A DNA stretch of 64,000 nt from Lachnospiraceae bacterium (lineage in GTDB: Bacteria > Bacillota > Clostridia > Lachnospirales > Lachnospiraceae), in contig CAJTGD010000025.1 in assembly GCA_910575475.1 (NCBI GenBank), positions 29,780 to 93,779 of the forward strand, written 5' to 3'. Shown here in pieces: positions 42,796 through 51,596 of this stretch. The stretch's first letter is position 1. Every line of letters begins with the position of its first letter. A program made the translations under genes and the position numbers. The notes under the pieces are model-generated. The model worked only from the letters and a program-made list of their open reading frames with translations. It was not told the origin of the DNA and did not search any database.

Positions 42796-43715
42796 TATAG
42801 TTTCCCCCTGTTCTTGATATTGACGTAATAATCCTCCAACGACATGTGATGCGCATCCAGCCCCTGCACGCCGATCCCGTGCTCATATGCCAGGCGGCCG
42901 TACCGGGCTGGCTCCTCCGCGGGATTGATGATCCGGACGGCCGCATCCTGCAGGATCCGGTATGTGGTATCCGGAAATTCCTTTTCCAGAAGGGCTGCAT
43001 ATTTATCGGATTCTGACAGGCGAAGGTCAATGTAGCTGGCACACTTTTCATAGAGCGCATCTGCGGAAATCTCTTCCAGCATAAAGCCATGGCTCATGAA
43101 TCCGTATACTGTCGCGATCTGCTCCAGCTCCGACAGAATGTGGCTGGACAGGATGATGGTGATCCGTTTTTCCTGGTTCAGCCTCTGCAGGAGCGCGCGT
43201 ATCTCAATGATGCCGCTTGGATCCAGCCCGTTGATGGGTTCGTCCAACACCAGCAGCTCCGGTTCCCCTAAGAGGGCAAGCGCAAGGCCGAAGCGCTGCT
43301 TCATCCCCATGGACAGCTTTTCGCATTTTACCTTTCTTTTTTCCAGAAGATTGACGGTGTGAAGCACCGACTCCACCCTGTCCTTTCCGGGGATCCCGCG
43401 CTGGATCCGGTAGTATTCCAGATTCTTTTCCACGCTCATTTTCGGGAAAAATCCGGCATTTTCCACAAGCGCTCCCATACGGGAACGGCTTTTTTGTACT
43501 GCTTTTTCATCCTCATTTCCAAAGAGGCGGATGTAGCCGCCTGTGGGAAAGATCTGTCCTGTGACCAGCTTTAAAAATGTGGATTTTCCGGCGCCGTTAT
43601 CCCCGATCAATCCGTAAATATCGCCCCGGCGGACGGTAAGGTCCACATGATCCAGGGCTGCCAGGTCTCTGTATCGCTTGGTAATATCTCTGGCTTCAAT
43701 GACTGCTTCATTCAT
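42795..43715 (-). CDS. ABC transporter ATP-binding protein (BcrA-like)
   Basis: A 306-residue ATPase with Walker A GDNGAGKSTFLKL, signature KLSMGMKQRFGLALALLGEP and Walker B LLVLDEPINGLDP. A C-terminal extension of about 90 residues is typical of the BcrA/SalX-related antibiotic-resistance group. Co-translated with the permease. Likely role: resistance to a cell-wall-active peptide, controlled by the two-component pair. Confidence 0.92.
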   Translation of the reverse strand: MNEAVIEARDITKRYRDLAALDHVDLTVRRGDIYGLIGDNGAGKSTFLKLVTGQIFPTGGYIRLFGNEDEKAVQKSRSRMGALVENAGFFPKMSVEKNLEYYRIQRGIPGKDRVESVLHTVNLLEKRKVKCEKLSMGMKQRFGLALALLGEPELLVLDEPINGLDPSGIIEIRALLQRLNQEKRITIILSSHILSELEQIATVYGFMSHGFMLEEISADALYEKCASYIDLRLSESDKYAALLEKEFPDTTYRILQDAAVRIINPAEEPARYGRLAYEHGIGVQGLDAHHMSLEDYYVNIKNRGKL

Positions 43716-43904
43716 GGCTCTCGATTCCTTTCTGAAACTGTTTTTTTATTTGTACAGCTGTTTTCCTCAACAGCTTCCGTCTACATATGGAATCATAACA
43801 GCCGGGGGATTAATTTGTCCTCAAGAAAGATTAAAGAAATCGTAAAGGAACTTTTTCCCGTTGCTACGAACGGCCGGTCAGGCCATGAACAATAATTATT
43901 TCCC

Positions 43905-44630
43905 TCATACGCTGCGCTTCATCTTGAACCCAATCCCCCAGACAGTCTGGATATATTCCTCATCCGGATCCGCCTTGGCCAGCTTTTTACGGATGTTGCT
44001 GACGTGGACATTGACCGTATTGTCTTCCCCGTAGTATCCGCCCTTCCACACCTGCTCGTACAGATTTTCCCGGGAATAGACTTTGTCCGGATTCTGGATG
44101 AGCAGAAGCAGTATGTCAAATTCATGGGCAGTCAGAGGAATCTCCGTATCCTTTATCAAAGCCTGACGCGCCTCCGGATATACAGTCAGGCTCTTGAAGG
44201 TATAAGCTTTTGTTTTCTTCTCTGGCGCTGTATCCGGCTCTTCCCTCCCGCATCTGCGCAGAACCGCACAGACCCGTGCCAGAACCTCTTCCGGTTCGAA
44301 AGGCTTGGTAAGGTAATCATCCGCTCCGTCCATGAGCAGCTCCACCCGGTCATGAAGGCTTCCTTTGGCAGATAAGATCATGACCGGAGTGGAAAGCCCG
44401 CGCTCCCTGCGGATATAATCCAGCAGTTCCTCCCCGGTCAATCCCGGAAGCATTAAATCCAGGAGAAGAAGGTCATAGGCTCCGGCCTGGAGCAGCAGCC
44501 TGGCCTCTGTCCCGGAAAATGCCTGCTCCGGGGCATAGCCGTTTTTCTTTAAGATTTTATAGAGCAGACGGTTGATGTCCGCATCGTCTTCCACGATCAA
44601 AATGCGTGGACTTTTTCCGGTATCCTGCAT
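43905..44630 (-). CDS. OmpR-family response regulator
   Basis: The 241-residue protein has a receiver domain (RILIVEDDADINRLL; phospho-Asp in YDLLLLDLMLPGLTG; DYLTKPFEPEEV) and a winged helix (IPLTAHEFDILLLLI, TVNVHVSNIRKKLAK, VWGIGFKM). It is the first gene of a four-gene operon with the ABC transporter and kinase. A 46-bp tandem duplication lies just upstream and may be its binding region. Confidence 0.95.
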   Translation of the reverse strand: MQDTGKSPRILIVEDDADINRLLYKILKKNGYAPEQAFSGTEARLLLQAGAYDLLLLDLMLPGLTGEELLDYIRRERGLSTPVMILSAKGSLHDRVELLMDGADDYLTKPFEPEEVLARVCAVLRRCGREEPDTAPEKKTKAYTFKSLTVYPEARQALIKDTEIPLTAHEFDILLLLIQNPDKVYSRENLYEQVWKGGYYGEDNTVNVHVSNIRKKLAKADPDEEYIQTVWGIGFKMKRSV

Positions 44631-44652
44631 TGTAAGCGCCTCCTGAATATTC

Positions 44653-44744
44653 TATACCTTGTGAAACGGCCGCATGGCCATAATGGGATGCCCTTGGGTA
44701 TACCTTGTGAAACGGCCGCATGGCCATAATGGGATGCCCTTGGG
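44653..44744. repeat. Exact 46-bp tandem duplication in the response regulator promoter
   Basis: Two identical units start at 44653 and 44699, each beginning TATACCTTGTGAAACGGCCG and holding the small dyad GGCC-GCAT-GGCC. A third TATA-C start follows at 44745. It lies 23 bases upstream of the response regulator start codon. Direct repeats are a usual binding format for OmpR-type regulators, so the duplication may alter autoregulation. Confidence 0.85.
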
Positions 44745-44916
44745 TATATCTACCGATAATATACCGTAATCAGGAGGATTTTACAAGTTCCATCCGAAGA
44801 TCATGGTCATTGACAGTCCGTCTATCGGGTTGAACATTAAATGAGAACAAATAGCGTTTCCTTCTTTTTTTAATAATGTGATAAAACAGCAGAAAATACA
44901 TATAATAATGTGATAA

Positions 44917-45132
44917 GCCTGTTGGATTCAGAGAAAAAATGACATCTTTCCTGTGGAAGTCAAATCTGAAGCAAATACTACAAGCAGAAGCCTTAGAAAA
45001 TTTAAAGAATTGTTTGGCGATCAGGTGAAGCTGCGCGTAAGATTCTCTCTGGATAATCTGAAATTGGACAATGATGTATTGAGTATCGGAAAATGCTGTT
45101 TGTCCGCAATAGATTGTTGTGTCATCTGGTGA
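44917..45132 (+). pseudogene. C-terminal fragment of a DUF4143-type ATPase
   Basis: The plus-strand frame reads CWIQRKNDIFPVEVKSEANT then SLRKFKELFGDQVKLRVRFS. This is the PD-(D/E)XK-like ending (PvEVKs....r.k.SL..f.e.y) of AAA/DUF4143 proteins. There is no start and the front part is missing, so this is the remnant of a third ATPase/nuclease-type gene within 20 kb. Confidence 0.6.
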
Positions 45133-45218
45133 ATCACAGCAGCATATTGCAGGTATGCAGTCATTTTCCAATCCCCTCTTCTTCTGTGCAGATCCTATGC
45201 AGAAGCGCCGTGCACCTG

Positions 45219-46214
45219 TCAACAGTCCCGATACACCTGCAGCGCCTTCGTATACCGCAGCGTTTTCTCTCCCGCCAGTTTCGCCGCGCCCAGCGGATAG
45301 GCGTCCGGCAGGATCGCCGCAGTCACCTCCGGCTCCCAGTAAAAGACGCCGCACTCCTCCTGTCCGTCCTGATCCCGCATTGCCCCGATGCAGTCCGACA
45401 CGATCTTATAAGTTCCCTCCTCATCATGATCCAGGCCGCCGACCTCTGCGATCATCACTGGTTTGTGATATTTCCGCGTATACTCTTTCAGCTTAGCCGA
45501 CAGCACGTCCTTGTCACTCTCAAACTTCTCCCAGTATGGATAATAAGAGAATCCCAGGATGTCTGTCTTTCCCTTTTCCGCGAAGAAATTTTCCAGAAAG
45601 GGCACGCACAGATCGTCATTCAATACAGATGCCAGATGGGTGATCACCTGGCTGTCCGGACACACTTCCTTAACCGCGTCATAACCAGCGTTCAGGAAAC
45701 GTACCAGCTGCCCTGGCGCTTCTTTCAGGCTTCCCCTGGGCCACAGGATCCCGTTGTTGATCTCATTTCCCACCTGAACCCAGTCCGGAGCAGCATCGTG
45801 CTCCGCGAGCAGGCGCATCACTTCCTTCGTGTGCTCATAGATCCGCTTTTCCAACTGCGGGTCACTGTCATCCAGCCATTCCTCCGGGATATCCTGATGC
45901 TCCGGGTCGGCAAAGTGGTCGCTGTAGTGAAAGCCCACCATCAGCTTCATGCCGCTCTTCTTAATCCGTTCTGCCATCTCAACGACATGCGCTGCATCGC
46001 AGAATCCCAGCATGCAGGTCTCATCCTCCTGCTTCTGCCAGAAGGCTTCCCTGGGAGGATTGACAAAGATGCGCAGCCGGACCACGTTTGCGCCAAGCTC
46101 CTTAGAGGCTTCCAGGATATCCGTCTCCTTTCCGGATTCATTCAGCCACCGATAGCCCATGGATTCTAACTGGCTCGCCCAGCCCAGGTCTACACCGTAG
46201 ATCATTTTTTTCAT
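45219..46214 (-). CDS. Glycoside hydrolase family 53 endo-beta-1,4-galactanase
   Basis: The 331-residue TIM barrel has start IYGVDLGWASQLE, NVVRLRIFVNP, GFHYSDHFADP, the acid/base Glu in WVQVGNEINNGILWP and the nucleophile Glu in MIAEVGG. It has no signal peptide, so it acts inside the cell on galacto-oligosaccharides from pectic arabinogalactan rather than on polymer. It is separate from any visible sugar transporter; the decayed transporter fragments nearby could once have served it, which is inference. Confidence 0.92.
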   Translation of the reverse strand: MKKMIYGVDLGWASQLESMGYRWLNESGKETDILEASKELGANVVRLRIFVNPPREAFWQKQEDETCMLGFCDAAHVVEMAERIKKSGMKLMVGFHYSDHFADPEHQDIPEEWLDDSDPQLEKRIYEHTKEVMRLLAEHDAAPDWVQVGNEINNGILWPRGSLKEAPGQLVRFLNAGYDAVKEVCPDSQVITHLASVLNDDLCVPFLENFFAEKGKTDILGFSYYPYWEKFESDKDVLSAKLKEYTRKYHKPVMIAEVGGLDHDEEGTYKIVSDCIGAMRDQDGQEECGVFYWEPEVTAAILPDAYPLGAAKLAGEKTLRYTKALQVYRDC

Positions 46215-46325
46215 ATTGCAGGTTTCCTTCCTCTCACTGGTTTAATAATTATAATCGTATAGATCATGACAATGTGCCATCAGGAAATTCTCTGCCGCAC
46301 AGATCTGGTATTGCTGATGTCCTTT

Positions 46326-46784
46326 CTATTTCCCCGAAAACGTATCCGGCGGCGCTTCAATACAGTGCGGCGTCTCTTTATATGTAGAGAGTACGATGTT
46401 CGTACTGGTCTCACCGTACTTCTGGATCCGGTTCAGAAAATTATCCAGCTCCATGGTACTTTTAAACAATACCTTCAGAAGAGCAAAATAGTTGCCGGTA
46501 ATGCCGTGACATTCTATCACGTTCTGGCAGTTCTGAACAAAGGAGTAAAATTCCTCTTTATACGGAGATTCTACGGCTACGCTGATAAAGGCTGTTACCA
46601 TAAATCCTATGGCACGTGTATCCAGATTCAGGCTGTAGCCCCGGATGATCCCGTCCTTTTCCAGCTTTTCAATCCTGGTCCTGACAGCCGGGGACGTGAT
46701 CCCGACATCTGCTGCGATCTGCTTTAAAGACGTTCTCGCGTTGCTGTTCAGCCGCTTTAAAATTTCATAATCCAGTTTATCCAT
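46326..46784 (-). CDS. Lrp/AsnC family transcriptional regulator
   Basis: The 152-residue protein (start MDKLDYEILKRLNSNARTSL behind GAGGG) has an N-terminal helix-turn-helix (LKQIAADVGITSPAVRTRIE) and a RAM ligand-binding domain (TAFISVAVESPY, ITGNYFALLKVLF). It is divergent from the peptide transport operon and probably controls it in response to an amino acid. The frame extends upstream to 46847 but has no ribosome site there. Confidence 0.92.
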   Translation of the reverse strand: MDKLDYEILKRLNSNARTSLKQIAADVGITSPAVRTRIEKLEKDGIIRGYSLNLDTRAIGFMVTAFISVAVESPYKEEFYSFVQNCQNVIECHGITGNYFALLKVLFKSTMELDNFLNRIQKYGETSTNIVLSTYKETPHCIEAPPDTFSGK

Positions 46785-46837
46785 AATACCCTCATTTTTA
46801 AAAAATATTTTTACAATCAGATTCCTTTTGGTATAAT

Positions 46838-46891
46838 TTGTCACCAATTTTCGCAGGAAATTGATGACCTGCTTGCACTTCAGCGTAATTC
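46838..46891. repeat. Distant copy of the 21.8-kb hairpin repeat, with covarying stem
   Basis: TTGTCACCA...TGATGACCTGC has the same conserved ends as the repeats at 21811, but the inner stem is AATTT/AAATT instead of CCC/GGG, so pairing is kept while sequence changed. The second hairpin is degenerate. It lies in the intergenic region upstream of the Lrp-type gene. Confidence 0.65.
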
Positions 46892-46943
46892 AATATATTA
46901 TATCACAAGATTCTGAAATAAACCAATTCATTTTCAAAAAAGA

Positions 46944-46972
46944 TTGACAAGTTTTTCTTTATCTGTTATCAT
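46944..46972 (+). promoter_or_regulatory. Promoter of the dpp-like operon
   Basis: TTGACA (46944) and TATCAT (46967) have 17-base spacing, giving a leader of about 140 bases before the substrate-binding protein gene. An Lrp-type regulator is divergent. Confidence 0.75.
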
Positions 46973-47058
46973 ACCCTTGTCGGATAAATAAAAATAGTTT
47001 TATACACTTAAAACTTAATTTTGTAAAGTAATAGGCATTCAAAAGTGTAAATATGAGC

Positions 47059-47086
47059 AAAGGGGCTCCGCTGGCAGGAGTCCTTT
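47059..47086 (+). terminator. Terminator-like hairpin in the leader of the dpp-like operon
   Basis: AAAGG(G)GCTCC and GGAG(T)CCTTTT form a stem followed by TTTTCTT, about 35 bases before the start codon. An upstream ACACTT...AAGTGT pair could form an alternative fold. This looks like an attenuator, or the tail of a riboswitch or short leader RNA; no known riboswitch consensus was recognised. Confidence 0.6.
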
Positions 47087-47119
47087 TCTTCATATATCTA
47101 AATGAAGGGAGATTATTTT

Positions 47120-48697
47120 ATGAACAAAAAACGAAACATGATCACTGCAGCCATGCTTGCAGCATCTATGCTGCTGACTGCCTGTTCAGGCGGCGGAGAA
47201 AGCACCGCTCCTGAAAGCAGCAATGACACACAGCCGGAGGCTTCCGCTCCTGCCGGGACAAAAGACAGTCTGACCGTTGCGATCCAGTCCGATCCAAGCG
47301 GCCTGGACCCGCATATGGTCACTGACCGGGCCGCTGGAATCGCGATCGAGAACCTGTATAATACCCTTTTCACCTACACGGACAAATATGGAGAAGCCGT
47401 GCCTTCCCTGGCCAAGTCCTATGAGGTCTCAGAAGACGGGCTGACCTACACCCTGCAGCTCCAGGAGGGCGTGCTGTTCCACAGCGGAAATCCGATGACT
47501 TCCGAGGATGTGAAGTATTCTCTGGAACGGATCAAGGATTCCGGTGCAAGGGCATCCCAGGTTGAAAAGATCAGTTCCATTGAGACTCCGGATGAAAATA
47601 CGGTCGTGATCCAGCTGGAATCTGAGTATGCACCGTTTCTGACCTATCTGGCCAACCCGCTCAACGCGATCGTAGAAAAAGCGGTAGCGGAGGAAAATGA
47701 CGGAAACCTGACCAATGCAGATGCAGGCACAGGCCCCTTCAAGCTGGTAAAATGGAACGAAGGCTCCAGCGTAGATATGGAGGCATTCGGCGACTACTGG
47801 GAAGACGGAAAGCCACAGGTCAGCACCCTGCAGCTTAAGACGATCACCGATGCCACGGCAAGGGCGACTGCTCTGAGAAACGGTGAGATCGACATGATCA
47901 TTGATGCCATCGATCAGGAAACCATGGTCCTGAATAACGCGGAAGGAGTTGTCCTGGAAACCATACCGGGAACCTTCTGGGAGTATGTGGGCATGAACTG
48001 TGAATCGGAGCAGCTTCAGGACCCGAAGGTACGGCAGGCCATCGCATATGCCATTGACCGGGATGCCATCAACACGGCGGTAAAGATGGGCAATGCGACT
48101 GTCCTGAAAGAGGCAAATGTTCCCGATACCCATGAGTACTACGGCGGTGATGAGATCTATGCCGCACGTGACACAGAAAAGGCAAAGTCACTGCTGAAGG
48201 AAGCCGGTGTTGCAGAGGGCAGTATGATTTTGAACTTTACAGTAGGCTCTGACTGGCAGTATCAGGTGGATGCCGCGCAGATGGTAAAACAGCAGCTCGA
48301 AGAGGTCGGCATCAAGTGCGAGATCTCTGCTCTGGAATCCGGTGTTTATTTTGACGGGCTTAATGCAGGTGAATTTGACCTGACTGTCTGCGGCTGGTCC
48401 GGATTTGTAGATGTAGATGAATATCTGTACGACCTGTTTACCTCCGAGGGCGCTTACAACCAGCAGAACTATTCCAATCCCGAGGTGGATGAGCTTCTTG
48501 CAGAAGGCCGTGTTACCATGGATGAGGACGCAAGGAAAGCCATCTATAAGGACGCGCAGAAAATGATCGCAGAGGACGCTCCCATGGCATTTCTGTATAT
48601 GAATGGTTTTACCGTTGCCATGAGAGACAATGTAAAAGGATATACGGTACATCCCACCGCTGCAACCATTTTCATGAAAGATGTATATTTTGAATAA
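47120..48697 (+). CDS. Peptide ABC transporter substrate-binding lipoprotein (family 5, DppA/OppA-like)
   Basis: The 525-residue protein has a lipoprotein signal (MNKKRNMITAAMLAASMLLT then AC at the lipobox), a Gly/Ser/Thr linker and the family 5 binding fold (LTVAIQSDPSGLDPHMVTD, SYEVSEDGLTYTLQLQEGVL, YAIDRDAINTAVKMG). ATG 47120 has AGGGAG eight bases upstream, better than ATG 47102. It delivers di- or oligopeptides (or another family 5 ligand) to the DppBC-like permease downstream. Confidence 0.93.
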   Translation: MNKKRNMITAAMLAASMLLTACSGGGESTAPESSNDTQPEASAPAGTKDSLTVAIQSDPSGLDPHMVTDRAAGIAIENLYNTLFTYTDKYGEAVPSLAKSYEVSEDGLTYTLQLQEGVLFHSGNPMTSEDVKYSLERIKDSGARASQVEKISSIETPDENTVVIQLESEYAPFLTYLANPLNAIVEKAVAEENDGNLTNADAGTGPFKLVKWNEGSSVDMEAFGDYWEDGKPQVSTLQLKTITDATARATALRNGEIDMIIDAIDQETMVLNNAEGVVLETIPGTFWEYVGMNCESEQLQDPKVRQAIAYAIDRDAINTAVKMGNATVLKEANVPDTHEYYGGDEIYAARDTEKAKSLLKEAGVAEGSMILNFTVGSDWQYQVDAAQMVKQQLEEVGIKCEISALESGVYFDGLNAGEFDLTVCGWSGFVDVDEYLYDLFTSEGAYNQQNYSNPEVDELLAEGRVTMDEDARKAIYKDAQKMIAEDAPMAFLYMNGFTVAMRDNVKGYTVHPTAATIFMKDVYFE

Positions 48698-48713
48698 CAA
48701 ATGCTATGATCTG

Positions 48714-48767
48714 CAGCCCCTGCAGAGCGCTTTGCCGGCTGATCCCGCGCATGCGGGAAAGGGGCTG
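48714..48767 (+). promoter_or_regulatory. Intergenic hairpin between binding protein and permease genes
   Basis: CAGCCCCT (48714) pairs with AGGGGCTG (48760), enclosing a TCCCGC-GCAT-GCGGGA hairpin. No T run follows. Such structures commonly stabilise the binding-protein mRNA or lower expression of the permease part. Confidence 0.6.
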
Positions 48768-48808
48768 TGGATCTCGAAACAACTTCTATATAAAGAAGGG
48801 AGCAGAGT

Positions 48809-49750
48809 ATGATCCGTTATATCATAAAACGTATCCTGGGAATCCTTCCGGTTCTGCTGGGCATATCGATCGTCGTATTCTTTGCCGTGCGTCTGATCCC
48901 GGGAGATTATGCGACCATCACCCTCGGAACTCAGTACACGGAGGAAGCGGCGGCGCTGCTGCGTGAAAAGTACGGGCTGGACCAGCCTCTCGTATATCAG
49001 TACCTTCTATGGCTGAAAGGGATCCTGACCGGTGATTTCGGATTCTCCTATATCTCCAACCAGCCGGTGCTCTCCCTGCTGATATCCCGCCTGCCGGTCA
49101 CCCTGGAGCTGACGGTCTTAAGCCTGCTCATGGCCGTACTTGTGGGAGTTCCCATGGGATACTGGGCGGCCTGCAAGAGAAATAAGCTGCCGGATTCCCT
49201 GGTGACAGTAACCGGGCTTCTGGGCATATCGATTCCCAATTTCTGGCTGGGTACCATGATGATCCTGTTATTTTCTTTAAAATGGAAATGGTTCCCTTCC
49301 GGGGGCTTCACACCATTGAGCGACGGCCTGGGCGCAAACCTGAGAAGCATGGCCCTCCCGGCTGTCGCACTGGGAATGGCCGTCAGCGCAGTCGTGATGC
49401 GTTCTTCCCGTTCCGCCATGATCGAAGTCACTGACCAGGAATATATGAAGATGGCAAAGGCAAAAGGCCTGTCCGGCATTCCGCTGATCACAAGGCATGG
49501 GGTAAAAAATACACTGGTAAATGTACTGACCATTCTCGGCCTGCAGGCCGGTTCGCTACTGGGCGGTTCTGTGGTGATCGAACAGATCTTTTCCCTGCCC
49601 GGAATCGGTTCGCTGGCGCTGCAGTCCATCAATAACCGCGATTACCTGGTACTCCAGGGCACCGTACTGTTTATCGCAGTCATGTTTGTACTGATCAATC
49701 TGATCGTGGATCTGCTGTACTGTATCGTAAATCCGCAGATCCGGTATTAA
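48809..49750 (+). CDS. ABC transporter permease, DppB-like
   Basis: A 313-residue membrane protein of the OppB/DppB family. MIRYIIKRILGILPVLLGIS is the usual first helix; IPGDYATITLG and the EAA loop (EYMKMAKAKGLSGIPLITRH) are present; GSVVIEQIFSLPGIG is the late motif. It pairs with the next gene as the membrane channel. Confidence 0.95.
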   Translation: MIRYIIKRILGILPVLLGISIVVFFAVRLIPGDYATITLGTQYTEEAAALLREKYGLDQPLVYQYLLWLKGILTGDFGFSYISNQPVLSLLISRLPVTLELTVLSLLMAVLVGVPMGYWAACKRNKLPDSLVTVTGLLGISIPNFWLGTMMILLFSLKWKWFPSGGFTPLSDGLGANLRSMALPAVALGMAVSAVVMRSSRSAMIEVTDQEYMKMAKAKGLSGIPLITRHGVKNTLVNVLTILGLQAGSLLGGSVVIEQIFSLPGIGSLALQSINNRDYLVLQGTVLFIAVMFVLINLIVDLLYCIVNPQIRY

Positions 49751-49766
49751 GGAGGGGAAGAATCCC

Positions 49767-50606
49767 ATGAAAGATTTTTTATACCGTTTTTTTCATAATA
49801 AGCTGGCGGTTTCCGGAAGCATCATCCTGCTTCTTTTTGTTCTGATGGCCGCCTTTGCACCGGTTCTTGCTCCCTACGATCCATTCTATATGGATCCTGC
49901 GGCGGCTCTTACAGGGCCTTCCCCGGAGCATCTCCTCGGGACGGACAACATGGGGCGTGACATTTTATCCAGGATCATATATGGCTCCCAGATCTCTCTG
50001 AAGGTTTCCCTGGCTTCCGTAGCCATCGCAACAGCCGCCGGAGTGCTCCTGGGTGTAGCGGCAGGATATTTCGGAGGCATCACGGACGCCGTGATCTCCA
50101 GGATCCTGGAAGTGATGCTTTCCTTTCCGGAGGTGCTGCTTGCACTGCTGATCATGTCTATCCTGGGTTCCAGCCTGAATAACATCATGCTGGCGATCGG
50201 GATCGTATACACCCCGATCTTCGCAAGGATCGCAAGAGGCGCCGTCCTTTCCGTAAAGGATTCCCTCTATGTAGAGGCCGCAAGATCCATCGGTGTCAGG
50301 GACGTGACCATCATCGTGCGTCACGTTCTGCCCAACATCCTTTCCCCGGTGCTGGTACAGGTCACGCTTTCGCTTGCATTTGCAATTTTGTCGGAAGCCG
50401 CCCTCAGTTTTCTGGGCATTGGTGTGGAACCGGATATCCCGTCCTGGGGTATCATGCTGAACAACGGCAAAGCCTGGATTGAGATTGCCTGGTGGGTAGG
50501 CGTATTTCCGGGAATCGCCATTGCGCTGGCAGTGCTGGGCTTCAATATCCTGGGCGACGGACTCCGGGACGTACTGGATCCCCGTCTGCGCAATGTAGAA
50601 AATTAA
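49767..50606 (+). CDS. ABC transporter permease, DppC-like
   Basis: A 279-residue permease with HLLGTDNMGRDILSRIIYGS, the EAA loop YVEAARSIGVRDVTIIVRH and AALSFLGIGVEPDIPSWG, all hallmarks of OppC/DppC. GGAGGGG lies before the ATG. Follows dppB-like by 16 bases. Confidence 0.95.
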   Translation: MKDFLYRFFHNKLAVSGSIILLLFVLMAAFAPVLAPYDPFYMDPAAALTGPSPEHLLGTDNMGRDILSRIIYGSQISLKVSLASVAIATAAGVLLGVAAGYFGGITDAVISRILEVMLSFPEVLLALLIMSILGSSLNNIMLAIGIVYTPIFARIARGAVLSVKDSLYVEAARSIGVRDVTIIVRHVLPNILSPVLVQVTLSLAFAILSEAALSFLGIGVEPDIPSWGIMLNNGKAWIEIAWWVGVFPGIAIALAVLGFNILGDGLRDVLDPRLRNVEN

Positions 50607-50615
50607 GGAGATGAC

Positions 50616-51596
50616 ATGATGCAGAGAGAACATTCTGAAACACTTCTGGACGTGAGAGACCTCCGGGTGGAATTTCTGACACGGCAGGGTGTCATGCACG
50701 CCGTCCGCGGGGTGGATTTTACACTTCATAAGGGCGAGGTGCTCGGACTGGTCGGGGAATCCGGCTGCGGAAAATCTGTCACCGCCAATACGATCCTCGG
50801 CCTGATCGGGAAAAAAAGGCATGAAAAGCTTCACGGAGAAATCCTGTTTCATGAAGAAAATATTCTGGCAAAGCCAGAGAAGGAGCAAAAAAAGCTGCGC
50901 GGCGACCGCATTTCCATGATCTTTCAGGATCCCATGACGTCCTTAAACCCTGTGATCAAGGTTGGAAAGCAGGTCGGCGAGGTCCTGCGGATCCATCAGA
51001 GGACTCCGGAAAGGGAAGCCTGGAAGCAGGCCGTGCTGCAGCTTGGAAAAGTAGGGATCCCTTCCCCGGAAGAACGGGCTGAAAACTATCCGTTTCAGTT
51101 CTCCGGCGGAATGCGGCAGAGGGCCATTATCGCATCGTCTCTGATGTGCCGTCCGGAAATCCTGATCGCCGATGAACCCACCACTGCCCTTGACGTGACG
51201 ATCCAGGCCCAGATCCTGGACCTGCTTCTGGAATTGCGTGAGGATTACGGCGTTGCGATCCTGCTGATCACCCATGATCTGGGCGTGGTGGCTGAGGTCT
51301 GTGATTCGGTGGCGGTGATGTATGCAGGAGAGATCGTGGAAAAGGCTCCGGTAAAAGAGTTATTTGATTCGCCGATGCACCCTTATACACAGGGACTTTT
51401 GAAATGTATCCCCATACCCGGCAGGAAGGAAAAGCTGGTGCCGATTCCGGGACAGCCGCCTAAGCTCTATGAAGAACGAAGCGGATGCCAGTTTGCTCCC
51501 CGGTGTCCCCATTGCCGGAAGGAATGCGAAGAACCGGCTGTGCTTACGGAAGTCCGGCCGCACCATTTTGTCTCCTGCAGGAGGTGTCAGGCATGA
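50616..51596 (+). CDS. Peptide ABC transporter ATPase, DppD-like
   Basis: A 326-residue ATPase with Walker A GESGCGKSVTANT, signature FSGGMRQRAIIASSL and Walker B ILIADEPTTALDV. The C-terminal oligopeptide domain has the cysteine cluster (GCQFAPRCPHCRKEC) that holds an iron-sulfur cluster in DppD proteins. Stop overlaps the next start (ATGA). Confidence 0.95.
   Translation: MMQREHSETLLDVRDLRVEFLTRQGVMHAVRGVDFTLHKGEVLGLVGESGCGKSVTANTILGLIGKKRHEKLHGEILFHEENILAKPEKEQKKLRGDRISMIFQDPMTSLNPVIKVGKQVGEVLRIHQRTPEREAWKQAVLQLGKVGIPSPEERAENYPFQFSGGMRQRAIIASSLMCRPEILIADEPTTALDVTIQAQILDLLLELREDYGVAILLITHDLGVVAEVCDSVAVMYAGEIVEKAPVKELFDSPMHPYTQGLLKCIPIPGRKEKLVPIPGQPPKLYEERSGCQFAPRCPHCRKECEEPAVLTEVRPHHFVSCRRCQA

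Noticed and set aside
44653..44744. CRISPR or phage attachment repeats
   Set aside because: Only two head-to-tail copies with no spacer or integrase; best read as a promoter duplication.
44770..45354. Minus-strand 194-codon frame
   Set aside because: It spans the antisense of a DUF4143 remnant and the end of the GH53 gene; composition and lack of ribosome site argue against coding.
45093..46169. Plus-strand 358-codon frame opposite the GH53 gene
   Set aside because: Antisense shadow of a clear glycoside hydrolase with catalytic residues.
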